Assembly (NCBI GenBank): GCA_017744755.1
Contig: JAGIAU010000066.1
Coordinates: forward strand, 1 to 9,657
Length of the DNA stretch: 9,657 bases
Direction of reading: 5' to 3'
DNA from: Microbacteriaceae bacterium
GTDB taxonomy: Bacteria; Actinomycetota; Actinomycetes; Actinomycetales; Microbacteriaceae
The stretch's first letter is position 1; each line of letters begins with the position of its first letter. Below the pieces are notes generated by a model. The model was not told the DNA's origin. It ran no database searches and saw only the letters and a list, made by a program, of their open reading frames with translations. This document shows positions 1 through 5,517 of the stretch, one piece after another. The translations under genes and the position numbers were made by a program.

Positions 1-378
1 CTCCTCGACCATCTGGTCGGCCGTGATCGGGATGCCGGCGGCGATGCGGCCCACGAGGGGGACGAGGGCCGCATCGCCGAGCGCAGGCGCCTGGGTCGCG
101 TCGCCCGCGGCCGGCGCGATGTCCGGCTCGGGCGAGGCCGGCAGGTCGATGAGGACCTCCATCGCCCGCGGACGGTTCGGGTCGCGGCGGAGGTAGCCGG
201 AGAGCTCGAGCTGGTCGAGCTGGTAGCTGACGCTGGAGAGCGAGGCGAGGCCGACCGCGTCGCCGATCTCGCGCATGCTCGGCGGGTAGCCGCGGCCCGC
301 GACGGAGCGCTGGACGTACTCGAGGATCGCCTGCTGCTTGCCGCTGAGGGTCGTGCGGCGGCGGGCGTCTTCGGTCAT
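1..378 (-). CDS. lexA: LexA SOS repressor, N-terminal part (runs off the left edge)
   Basis: This is the transcriptional repressor of the SOS regulon, which self-cleaves when stimulated by RecA filaments. Reading leftwards from ATG at 378, 126 residues are visible. Residues 10-70 form the winged-helix DNA-binding domain, with LSGKQQAILEYV, GYPPSMREIGDAVGLAS and SYQLDQLELSGYLRRDPNRPRA, all typical of LexA. A variable linker follows (about 80-105). Then comes the start of the peptidase domain, LVPLVGRIAAGIPITADQ, with the self-cleavage Ala114-Gly115 bond. The catalytic Ser and Lys lie beyond the window, so the gene is cut by the edge, not broken. The start is supported by AGGAG about seven bases upstream on the minus strand. 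It is divergent from the LysM gene, and a LexA-like box overlaps its own promoter, implying autoregulation. Confidence 0.97.
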   Translation of the reverse strand, partial: MTEDARRRTTLSGKQQAILEYVQRSVAGRGYPPSMREIGDAVGLASLSSVSYQLDQLELSGYLRRDPNRPRAMEVLIDLPASPEPDIAPAAGDATQAPALGDAALVPLVGRIAAGIPITADQMVEE

Positions 379-426
379 GCGCGGCTCCTTCGATCCGGGG
401 TGCGTGGGACCCGATGTCGGTGGTTC

Positions 427-462
427 GTTCGAAAGTGTATTCCGTGAACGCGTCGCAGACAA
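427..462 (-). promoter_or_regulatory. Predicted lexA promoter
   Basis: On the minus strand TTGTCT (462-457) and TACACT (439-434) are separated by exactly 17 bases, a good sigma70-type pair. This predicts a start near 427 and a leader of about 49 nt before the lexA ATG. The -10 lies inside a LexA-like palindrome and the -35 overlaps another. Confidence 0.65.
429..444. promoter_or_regulatory. Putative LexA box over the lexA -10
   Basis: TCGAAAGTGTATTCCG resembles the actinobacterial/Gram-positive SOS box TCGAAC-N4-GTTCGA. The left half matches 5 of 6 positions and the right half keeps only the TTC core. It fully covers the predicted -10 of lexA. It is degenerate, so its position carries as much weight as its sequence. 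Confidence 0.5.
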
Positions 463-474
463 ACATCCGTTCGA
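459..474. promoter_or_regulatory. Putative LexA box over the lexA -35
   Basis: ACAAACATCCGTTCGA has a perfect right half (GTTCGA) and a left half matching 4 of 6 positions of TCGAAC, with the correct 4-base spacer. It overlaps the predicted lexA -35 (457-462). Confidence 0.5.
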
Positions 475-515
475 ACGTGTCGCGCCAGATGTCGGCGGTC
501 CGATCGAACATCGGC

Positions 516-544
516 TTGCAATTCGAAGCAATCGAACATACATT
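516..544 (+). promoter_or_regulatory. Predicted promoter of the LysM gene
   Basis: TTGCAA (516-521) and TACATT (539-544) are separated by 17 bases. The predicted start is near 551, giving a leader of about 79 nt. This is the best -35/-10 pair on the plus strand of the spacer and its -10 is buried in the clearest LexA box. Confidence 0.65.
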
Positions 545-547
545 CGG
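532..547. promoter_or_regulatory. Putative LexA box over the LysM gene -10
   Basis: TCGAACATACATTCGG has a perfect left half (TCGAAC), the proper 4-base spacer and a right half matching 4 of 6 positions of GTTCGA. It overlaps the TACATT -10, so bound LexA should block RNA polymerase. A further strong half site, TCGAAC at 504-509, lies upstream next to the -35. Confidence 0.6.
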
Positions 548-629
548 AACAGAGCTTCGCATCCGGGGTTCGCAATCCTCCCGGCCGAGGACCAGGCGCC
601 CCGGATGCGATACCACCAAGGAGGCTGTC

Positions 630-986
630 ATGAGCACCATCTCCATCACCCCCGGCTCCTTCGCCGTCGCCGCCCCCAAGCGCCGGCTCCGTCTCACCGA
701 CCGCGGTCGGACGGTGCTCATCCTCCTCATCGGCCTGCCGATCGCGCTCTGGCTGCTCCTCGCACAGCTCAACGGCGGCGCGGCGACGGGCACGCTCGAG
801 GACGGCGCCGCGGTGCCGATCGTCATGGTCCAGCCGGGGGAGTCCCTCTGGACGGTCGCCGAGCGGGTCGCGCCCGGCGCCGACCCGCGCGACGTCATCG
901 CCGCGATCGTCGACTTCAACCATCTCGGCTCCGCCGACGTCATGGCCGGCCAGCAGATCGCCATCCCCGCTCCCTACAATCGGTAA
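630..986 (+). CDS. Membrane-anchored LysM protein, probable SOS-induced cell-division inhibitor (YneA/Rv2719c-like)
   Basis: This is a 118-residue protein. Residues 1-27 are a basic cytoplasmic tail (KRRLRLTDRGR), 28-47 form one hydrophobic helix, 48-63 are a short linker, and 64-113 form a LysM peptidoglycan-binding domain (VMVQPGESLWTVAERVAP ... AGQQIAIP). No catalytic domain is present. The ATG at 630 is chosen over earlier in-frame starts because AAGGAGG at 618-624 sits five bases upstream and because earlier starts would run through the operator region. Small LysM proteins divergent from lexA are known SOS division inhibitors in Bacillus (YneA) and mycobacteria (Rv2719c). Here the same layout plus LexA-like boxes suggests the same role: delaying septation during DNA damage. 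The function is inferred from architecture and context; the LysM domain itself is clear. The stop codon abuts the GTG of hisC. Confidence 0.9.
   Translation: MSTISITPGSFAVAAPKRRLRLTDRGRTVLILLIGLPIALWLLLAQLNGGAATGTLEDGAAVPIVMVQPGESLWTVAERVAPGADPRDVIAAIVDFNHLGSADVMAGQQIAIPAPYNR
975..980 (+). promoter_or_regulatory. -10 element of a predicted leaderless hisC promoter
   Basis: TACAAT differs from the TATAAT consensus by one base. It ends six bases before the GTG at 987, so transcription would begin on the start codon. No Shine-Dalgarno sequence precedes hisC, which fits a leaderless mRNA. No convincing -35 is seen. The element lies in the last codons of the LysM gene and could free hisC from SOS control. 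Confidence 0.6.
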
Positions 987-2066
987 GTGACCTCCCTCTC
1001 CGACCTCCCGATCCGCGACGAGCTCCGAGGCAAGCAGCCCTACGGCGCACCGGAGATCGAGGTCCCGGTCCGGCTCAACGTCAACGAGAACCCCTTCGGC
1101 ATCCCGGAGGCGGTCGTCGAGGACATCGTCGCCTCGCTCGCCGACGCGGTGCGCGGCGCCTACCGCTACCCGGAGCGCGACTTCCCGGAGCTCCGCGGGG
1201 CGCTGGCCGGCTACCTCGGGCACGGTGTGACCGCCGAGCAGGTCTGGGCCGCGAACGGCTCGAACGAGATCATGCAGCAGCTCCTGCAGGCCTTCGGCGG
1301 ACCGGGGCGCCGGCTCCTGAGCTTCCCGCCGAGCTACTCCATGTACCCGATCTACGCGGCCGGCACGCAGACCGAGTACGTCACGGGGGAGCGCGGCGAG
1401 GACTGGGTGCTCAGCCCGGAGCTCGCCGTCGCGGCCGTCGAGCGGCACCGGCCGACGATCGTCGTCCTGTGCAAGCCGAACAACCCCACCGGCACTGCGC
1501 TCGGCCTCGACGTCGTCGAGGCCGTCTACGAGGCGACCGCTGCGGACAACGCCATCGTCATCGCCGACGAGGCCTACGCCGAGTTCGACGACACCCCGAG
1601 CGCGCTCACGCTGCTGCCCGGCCGTCCGCGGCTCGTCGTCAGCCGGACGATGTCGAAGGCGTTCGCGTTCGCCGGCGTGCGCCTCGGCTTCCTCGCGGCC
1701 GACCCGGCAGTCATCGACGCCATCCGGCTCGTCCGCCTGCCGTATCACCTCTCCGTGCTCACGCAGGCCGCCGCCGTCGCCGCGCTCCGCCATGCCCCCG
1801 AGATGCTCGCCCAGGTCGACGCCATCAAGGCGCAGCGCGACCGCATCGTCGCCGAGCTCCCGGCCCTCGGCTACGAGCCCTACCCGAGCGCCTCGAACTT
1901 CGTGCTGTTCGGCGGGGTCGAGGAGCCGAAGGCGACGTTCGAGGCGCTGCTCGCGCAGGGCGTGCTCATCCGCGACGTCGGCATCCCGCACGCCCTCCGC
2001 GTCACCGCGGGGACGCCGGAGGAGACCACCGCGTTCCTCGACGCCCTCGGTAGGCTGAGGGCGTGA
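987..2066 (+). CDS. hisC: Histidinol-phosphate aminotransferase
   Basis: This is a PLP-dependent, fold-type I aminotransferase that converts imidazole acetol-phosphate and glutamate to histidinol phosphate and 2-oxoglutarate in histidine synthesis. It is cytosolic and normally a dimer. The 359 residues have the usual family length. They show RLNVNENPFG (29-38), AANGSNEI (88-95), PNNPTG (164-169), IADEAYAEF with Asp194 and Tyr197, SRTMSKAFAFAGVRLG with the Schiff-base Lys224 and phosphate-binding Arg232, and LRVTAG with Arg338 for the substrate carboxylate. The GTG start directly follows the stop of the LysM gene (no gap) and has no ribosome binding site, but has a TACAAT box six bases upstream. 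The 3' end overlaps hisB by four bases. Some actinobacterial HisC-like enzymes act on phenylalanine or tyrosine precursors, but the hisB-hisH context favours histidine. Confidence 0.95.
   Translation: MTSLSDLPIRDELRGKQPYGAPEIEVPVRLNVNENPFGIPEAVVEDIVASLADAVRGAYRYPERDFPELRGALAGYLGHGVTAEQVWAANGSNEIMQQLLQAFGGPGRRLLSFPPSYSMYPIYAAGTQTEYVTGERGEDWVLSPELAVAAVERHRPTIVVLCKPNNPTGTALGLDVVEAVYEATAADNAIVIADEAYAEFDDTPSALTLLPGRPRLVVSRTMSKAFAFAGVRLGFLAADPAVIDAIRLVRLPYHLSVLTQAAAVAALRHAPEMLAQVDAIKAQRDRIVAELPALGYEPYPSASNFVLFGGVEEPKATFEALLAQGVLIRDVGIPHALRVTAGTPEETTAFLDALGRLRA
2051..2056 (+). promoter_or_regulatory. Possible internal leaderless promoter for hisB (TAGGCT -10)
   Basis: TAGGCT ends exactly six bases before the hisB GTG at 2063, the same geometry as at hisC. 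It lies within the last codons of hisC and no ribosome binding site is obvious. Because the bases also encode hisC residues, chance is not excluded, but the identical hexamer recurs before priA and the SpoU gene. Confidence 0.45.
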
Positions 2067-2671
2067 CCTCCACCAGCCGCACCGCCTCGATCGTCCGCGA
2101 GACGAGCGAGTCGAGCGTGCGCCTCGAGCTGAACCTGGACGGGACGGGCACGTCGACGATCTCCACGACGGTGCCGTTCTACGACCACATGCTCACCGCG
2201 TTCGCGAAGCACTCGCTCGTCGACCTCATCGTCCACGCGACGGGCGACACGGACATCGACGTGCACCACACGGTCGAGGACACCGGCATCGTGCTCGGCC
2301 AGGCGATCCGCCAGGCGCTCGGCGACAAGCGCGGCATCGGCCGCTACGGCGACGCGACCGTCCCGCTCGACGAGGCGCTCGCGCGCGCCGTCGTCGACGT
2401 GTCGGGCCGGCCGTTCCTCGTGCACGAGGGCGAGCCGGCCGGCTTCGAGCTGCACCTCATCGGCGGCCACTTCACCGGCAGCATGGTGCGCCACTTCTTC
2501 GAGGCCGTCGCGTTCAACGCGGGTCTCACGATCCACGTCGACGTGCTGCGCGGCCGGGACCCGCACCACATCGCGGAGGCGCAGTTCAAGGCCTTCGCGC
2601 GCGCGTTCCGCAAGGCCGTCGAGCCGGACGCGCGCGTGAGCGGCGTGCCGAGCACGAAGGGCGCGCTGTAG
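2063..2671 (+). CDS. hisB: Imidazoleglycerol-phosphate dehydratase
   Basis: This manganese-dependent enzyme dehydrates imidazole glycerol phosphate to imidazole acetol-phosphate, the step before HisC. The 202-residue length is that of the monofunctional enzyme, without the phosphatase domain of the enterobacterial fusion. Metal and substrate motifs are intact: PFYDHM (38-43), HHTVED (68-73), the second cluster DPHHIAEAQFKAF (166-178, with His168, His169 and Glu172) and the C-terminal SGVPSTKGAL (193-202). The start is GTG at 2063, which overlaps the hisC stop as GTGA and so suggests translational coupling. A TAGGCT box also makes leaderless expression possible. hisH follows after two bases. 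Confidence 0.96.
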   Translation: MTSTSRTASIVRETSESSVRLELNLDGTGTSTISTTVPFYDHMLTAFAKHSLVDLIVHATGDTDIDVHHTVEDTGIVLGQAIRQALGDKRGIGRYGDATVPLDEALARAVVDVSGRPFLVHEGEPAGFELHLIGGHFTGSMVRHFFEAVAFNAGLTIHVDVLRGRDPHHIAEAQFKAFARAFRKAVEPDARVSGVPSTKGAL

Positions 2672-2673
2672 TC

Positions 2674-3309
2674 ATGGGTGCGCAGAAGCGGGTCGTGGTC
2701 CTCGACTACGGCTCGGGGAACATCCATTCCGCCGCGAAGGCCGTCGAGGCCGCGGGCGGCATCGCGGAGATCACCGCGGATCGCGCCGCGGCGATGGATG
2801 CCGACGGCCTCGTCGTCCCCGGCGTCGGCGCCTTCGCGGCCGTCATGTCGCAGCTCGACGCCGTGCGCGGCGCCGAGCTCGTCGAGCGCCGCCTCGCCGG
2901 AGGCCGTCCCGTGCTCGGCATCTGCGTCGGCATGCAGGTGCTCTTCGACCGCGGCATCGAGCGCGGCACCGACACAGAGGGCCTCGGCGAGTGGCCGGGC
3001 ACCGTCCGCGAGCTGCAGGCGCAGATCCTCCCGCACATCGGATGGAACACGGTGAACGCGCCCCCGGAGTCGGTGCTCTTCGACGGCATCGGCGAGGAGC
3101 GGTTCTACTTCGTGCACTCCTACGCCGCGACGGACTGGACCCTCGACGCATACGGCGCGTTCTCGCCGCCGAAGGTCACGTGGGCGCAATACGGCGAGCC
3201 CTTCATCGCGGCCGTGGAGAACGGGCCGCTGTCGGCGACCCAGTTCCACCCGGAGAAGTCAGGGAACGCCGGCATCCGGCTGCTGCGCAACTGGATCGGC
3301 ACGCTCTGA
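2674..3309 (+). CDS. hisH: Imidazole glycerol phosphate synthase, glutaminase subunit
   Basis: This is the class I glutamine amidotransferase subunit that releases ammonia from glutamine and channels it to HisF, giving imidazole glycerol phosphate and AICAR. In its 211 residues the catalytic Cys84 sits in LGICVGMQ, with His192 and Glu194 in QFHPEKS. The oxyanion-strand region VPGVGAF (48-54) and the N-terminal VVLDYGSGNIHS are typical. The ATG lies two bases after the hisB stop and any Shine-Dalgarno (GAAGG at 2656-2660) is poorly spaced, so translation is probably coupled to hisB. Its partner HisF is not in the window. The last 51 bases are overlapped by the convergent PQ-loop gene. Confidence 0.95.
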   Translation: MGAQKRVVVLDYGSGNIHSAAKAVEAAGGIAEITADRAAAMDADGLVVPGVGAFAAVMSQLDAVRGAELVERRLAGGRPVLGICVGMQVLFDRGIERGTDTEGLGEWPGTVRELQAQILPHIGWNTVNAPPESVLFDGIGEERFYFVHSYAATDWTLDAYGAFSPPKVTWAQYGEPFIAAVENGPLSATQFHPEKSGNAGIRLLRNWIGTL

Positions 3310-3630
3310 GGCGTCCGCTGCGGAGCCGTCGGCCGTGAGACCGGTCTCGCGCCCGCGCTCCCGCAGATGCGCCCGCAGCACGAGGAAGAACGTCGTCGCG
3401 ACGATCGGCAGCAGCACGAGATACGGGATCGCGCCGGCCGGCACCTCCTTCCCGAAGCCCCAGACGATCCACAGCACGAACTCCACGAGCGAGGCCCCGA
3501 TCGCGACGATCGACAGGCCGCGGAGCGCATGCGCGTCCCTGCGGAAGCGGAACGTGCGGACGGCCTGCGGCAGGTAGATCGCGACGGTCATGACGCCGGC
3601 GGCGATGCCGATCAGGTCGTAGAAGTTCAC
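3259..3630 (-). CDS. SemiSWEET/PQ-loop family small membrane protein
   Basis: This predicted 123-residue protein has three membrane helices (about 4-22, 40-59 and 65-86). The first ends in IYLPQAVRTFRFRR, the PQ-loop motif (Pro21-Gln22), and LRGLS starts the second. Bacterial SemiSWEETs have three helices and transport sugars as dimers, and this fits that family. Other PQ-loop proteins carry amino acids, so the substrate is open. A hydrophilic tail (88-123) is extra to the roughly 90-residue core and is the part that overlaps hisH. The start is GTG at 3630, with no strong ribosome binding site but a GATACT box six bases upstream. It lies antiparallel between hisH and priA. No function in histidine synthesis should be assumed. 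Confidence 0.82.
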   Translation of the reverse strand: MNFYDLIGIAAGVMTVAIYLPQAVRTFRFRRDAHALRGLSIVAIGASLVEFVLWIVWGFGKEVPAGAIPYLVLLPIVATTFFLVLRAHLRERGRETGLTADGSAADASERADPVAQQPDAGVP

Positions 3631-3636
3631 CGGGCA

Positions 3637-3642
3637 AGTATC
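3637..3642 (-). promoter_or_regulatory. -10 of a predicted leaderless promoter for the PQ-loop gene
   Basis: On the minus strand GATACT keeps the two most conserved -10 bases (A2 and T6) and ends six bases before the GTG at 3630. It is divergent from, and only 15 bases away from, the TAGGCT box used for priA. Confidence 0.4.
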
Positions 3643-3657
3643 TCCGGTGCGCGCCGG

Positions 3658-3663
3658 TAGGCT
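3658..3663 (+). promoter_or_regulatory. -10 element for priA (TAGGCT)
   Basis: TAGGCT lies 11 bases before the priA ATG, predicting a start near 3670 and a leader of only about five bases. There is no Shine-Dalgarno sequence. This gives priA its own promoter after the interruption of the his cluster by the PQ-loop gene. Confidence 0.6.
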
Positions 3664-3674
3664 CGTTCACCGAC

Positions 3675-4424
3675 ATGAGCGAGCACACGCAGAACGCGCC
3701 CCTGATCCTCCTCCCGGCCGTCGACGTCGCCGACGGCAAGGCCGTCCGCCTCGTCCAGGGCGAGGCCGGCTCGGAGACGAGCTACGGCGACCCGGCGAGC
3801 GCCGCGCAGGACTGGGTGGACCAGGGCGCCGAGTGGATCCACCTCGTCGACCTCGACGCCGCCTTCGGCCGCGGGGACAACCGCGCGCTCATCCGCGACG
3901 TCATCGCCGGCATCCCCGCCGGCGTGCACGTCGAGCTCTCCGGCGGCATCCGCGACGACGCGAGCCTCGAGGCCGCGCTCGCGACGGGCGTGCGCCGCGT
4001 CAACCTCGGCACCGCCGCCCTGGAGGACCCGGAGTGGACGGCCCGCGTCATCGGCGCCCACGGCGACCGGATCGCCGTCGGCCTCGACGTCCGCGGCACG
4101 ACGCTCGCGGCCCGCGGCTGGACGAAGGAGGGCGGCGACCTCTGGGAGGTGCTCGAGCGCCTCGAGGACGCCGGCTGCCCCCGCTACGTCGTGACCGACG
4201 TCACCAAGGACGGCACGCTCCGGGGCCCCAACCTCGAGCTGCTCCGCGAGGTCGCCGCCCGCACCGACCAGCCGGTCATCGCGAGCGGCGGCGTCTCGAG
4301 CCTCGACGACCTGGCCGCGCTGCGCACGCTCGTCCCCGCCGGCGTCGAGGGCTCGATCGTCGGGAAGGCGCTCTACGCGGGCGCGTTCTCCCTCCGCGAG
4401 GCGCTCGAGGTCGCGGGTCGCTGA
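3675..4424 (+). CDS. priA: Phosphoribosyl isomerase A (bifunctional HisA/TrpF)
   Basis: This (beta/alpha)8-barrel enzyme performs the ProFAR isomerisation of histidine synthesis. In actinobacteria it also performs the phosphoribosylanthranilate isomerisation of tryptophan synthesis, which replaces TrpF. The 249 residues carry the catalytic Asp17 (LLPAVDV) and Asp175 (VTDVTKDGT), the phosphate-binding SGGIRDD (89-95) and ASGGVSS (203-209), and RGWTKEGGDLWEVLERL with Arg147 and Trp149. That last segment closely resembles mycobacterial PriA and differs from strict HisA enzymes, so the bifunctional call is an inference from this motif and lineage. The ATG at 3675 is the first start in the frame. 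hisF, its usual neighbour, is not downstream. Confidence 0.93.
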   Translation: MSEHTQNAPLILLPAVDVADGKAVRLVQGEAGSETSYGDPASAAQDWVDQGAEWIHLVDLDAAFGRGDNRALIRDVIAGIPAGVHVELSGGIRDDASLEAALATGVRRVNLGTAALEDPEWTARVIGAHGDRIAVGLDVRGTTLAARGWTKEGGDLWEVLERLEDAGCPRYVVTDVTKDGTLRGPNLELLREVAARTDQPVIASGGVSSLDDLAALRTLVPAGVEGSIVGKALYAGAFSLREALEVAGR

Positions 4425-4440
4425 GCCGGCGTGCCTGGTC

Positions 4441-4453
4441 CCCTGAGCGAGCG
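4441..4453 (+). repeat. Partial copy of a dispersed repeat
   Basis: CCCTGAGCGAGCG is identical to the first 13 bases of the fuller copy at 4470-4497 and then diverges. It lies just after the priA stop. Confidence 0.6.
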
Positions 4454-4469
4454 TTCCCCATCCCCGGCC

Positions 4470-4497
4470 CCCTGAGCGAGCGAAGCGAGTCGAAGGG
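4470..4497 (+). repeat. Dispersed intergenic repeat, full copy
   Basis: This 28-base purine-rich element begins CCCTGAGCGAGCG and ends GTCGAAGGG; only its outer CCCT/AGGG ends pair well. A diverged copy in the opposite orientation lies at 9614-9642. Its final GAAGGG (4492-4497) is six bases before the ATG at 4504 and probably serves as the ribosome binding site of the SseB-like gene. Confidence 0.65.
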
Positions 4498-4503
4498 CGC
4501 GCG

Positions 4504-5301
4504 ATGAACGATCACCACCGGTTCGGTTCGACCGACGACCACGACTCGGCCGGCCACCCCTGGGCCGGCCGCACTTTCCAGCCGAACCCCGCCGCCGGCG
4601 ACGACGGCGCCGCCGATCCTGTCCTGCTCGCCGCGCTCGAGGCCTGCGCGTCCGGCACGGGCTCGCGCGCCGCGGTCGTCGATGCGCTCCGGAACGCCCG
4701 CCTGCTCGTCCCGCTCCTCGCCGAGGCCGGCACGATCGGCCGCACGGCGAGCGGTCGCCTCGTCGAGAAGACGCAGGAGCTGAGCCTCGTCACGGTCGCC
4801 GGTCCGGGCGGCCGACCGGTGCTCCCCGCGTTCACGAGCGTCGGCGCCATGCAGGCGTGGAACCCCGCGGCCCGTCCCGTCCCGTCCGAGGCGCGGCTCG
4901 TGGCGCTCGCGGCCGGCGCCGAGGGCAGCGCGGTCGTGCTCGATCCGACGAGCCCGACGGAGTTCGCGCTGCGCCGGCCGATGCTCGCCGCCCTCGCGAC
5001 GGGCGAGCCGTGGGTGGCGCCGTGGGACGACGACGCCCTCTGGGCCGCCTACGGGGCCTGGATGGAGGCCGAGCCGGAGGTGCTCGCGATCGACATCGGC
5101 CCGGTCCGAGCGATGAGCGGGCTCGTCGACCCCGACGTCTTCGTGGTCCTCACGGTCGGCTCCGACCTCCCCGAGCCCGAAGCGCAGGCGATCGGAGAAC
5201 GCGCGGACGCGGTCTGGCGCCGCGTCGAGGCGGCCTTCGACGGTCCGGACTCGGTCGCCGTCGCCGTCGTCCGCCCCGGCGACCTCCTCGGCGGCGCCTG
5301 A
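4504..5301 (+). CDS. SseB-domain protein of unknown function
   Basis: This soluble 265-residue protein has no signal peptide or membrane helix. An N-terminal disordered, His/Asp-rich stretch (1-38) precedes an SseB N-terminal-type domain. In it, VDALRNARLLVPLLAE (59-74) and ELSLVTVAGPGGRPVLPAFTSVGAMQAWNP (92-121) carry the family's pattern. The C-terminal half (about 130-265) appears to be a second alpha/beta unit with many acidic residues. The start at ATG 4504 is supported by GAAGGG six bases upstream, within a dispersed repeat. It follows priA by 79 bases and may be read from it. The domain was named for a Salmonella secretion chaperone, but no secretion system is near and that role should not be transferred. 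The biochemical function is unknown. Confidence 0.85.
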   Translation: MNDHHRFGSTDDHDSAGHPWAGRTFQPNPAAGDDGAADPVLLAALEACASGTGSRAAVVDALRNARLLVPLLAEAGTIGRTASGRLVEKTQELSLVTVAGPGGRPVLPAFTSVGAMQAWNPAARPVPSEARLVALAAGAEGSAVVLDPTSPTEFALRRPMLAALATGEPWVAPWDDDALWAAYGAWMEAEPEVLAIDIGPVRAMSGLVDPDVFVVLTVGSDLPEPEAQAIGERADAVWRRVEAAFDGPDSVAVAVVRPGDLLGGA

Positions 5302-5310
5302 GCGCGTGCT

Positions 5311-5323
5311 GCACCCGCGGTGC
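5311..5323 (+). terminator. Weak candidate terminator hairpin after the SseB-like gene
   Basis: GCACC and GGTGC pair perfectly around a 3-base loop, ten bases after the stop. Only GCGTTCT follows, so there is no proper U-tract and termination here is uncertain. Confidence 0.3.
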
Positions 5324-5343
5324 GCGTTCTGCCGTCCGGCCCT

Positions 5344-5413
5344 GCAGATTCCGACGTTCCGCCGATCTTCCGACGCTGCAACGTCGGAACCTGCGCCGAA
5401 CGTCGGAATCTGC
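5344..5413. repeat. Nested inverted repeat (70 bp)
   Basis: The outer arms GCAGATTCCGACGTTC (5344-5359) and GAACGTCGGAATCTGC (5398-5413) are perfect 16-base complements. Inside them TTCCGACG (5368-5375) and CGTCGGAA (5382-5389) form a second 8-bp hairpin with a 6-base loop. The core TTCCGACG thus occurs twice in each orientation. Transcribed from either side it would fold into one long hairpin, suitable as a bidirectional terminator between convergent genes. A mobile or REP-like element or a multi-site protein target are alternatives. Confidence 0.8.
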
Positions 5414-5517
5414 CGAACGCGCCGGGGTGCGGAGGGTGCTGCGGTGCCGAGGGCGCCCGGGCGCCGCGGGTGCCGGGGCGCGGCGGGACCGGGTCGCGGA
5501 TCGAGGCTGCGGGCGCC

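Larger units (their letters stand above)
5302..5517. other. Non-coding gap between convergent genes
   Basis: This 216-bp stretch separates the stops of the SseB-like and DUF1844 genes. It contains a small hairpin right after the SseB-like stop (GCACC 5311-5315 / GGTGC 5319-5323), the nested inverted repeat at 5344-5413 and a perfect 14-base GC palindrome (5452-5465). Open frames across it are arginine/glycine-rich, lack start signals and are not convincing. Probable roles are bidirectional termination and the repeat element. Confidence 0.6.

Noticed and set aside
414..629. Longer version of the LysM protein starting upstream of 630
   Set aside because: It would translate the operator/promoter region. 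The strong AAGGAGG at 618-624 and the predicted transcription start at 551 fix the start at 630.
375..1991. Long minus-strand open frame (538 codons) opposite the LysM gene and hisC
   Set aside because: It is antisense to well-supported genes, has no recognisable domain, and its composition (Asp/Arg/Gly/Val) is typical of a shadow frame.
338..2053. Long plus-strand open frame (571 codons) across the lexA spacer, LysM gene and hisC
   Set aside because: Arg/Pro/His-rich and low in complexity, it covers clear genes in other frames. Very GC-rich DNA gives such frames by default.
5344..5413. CRISPR or simple tandem repeat array
   Set aside because: The repeated units are inverted and nested rather than regularly spaced direct repeats, and no cas genes are present.
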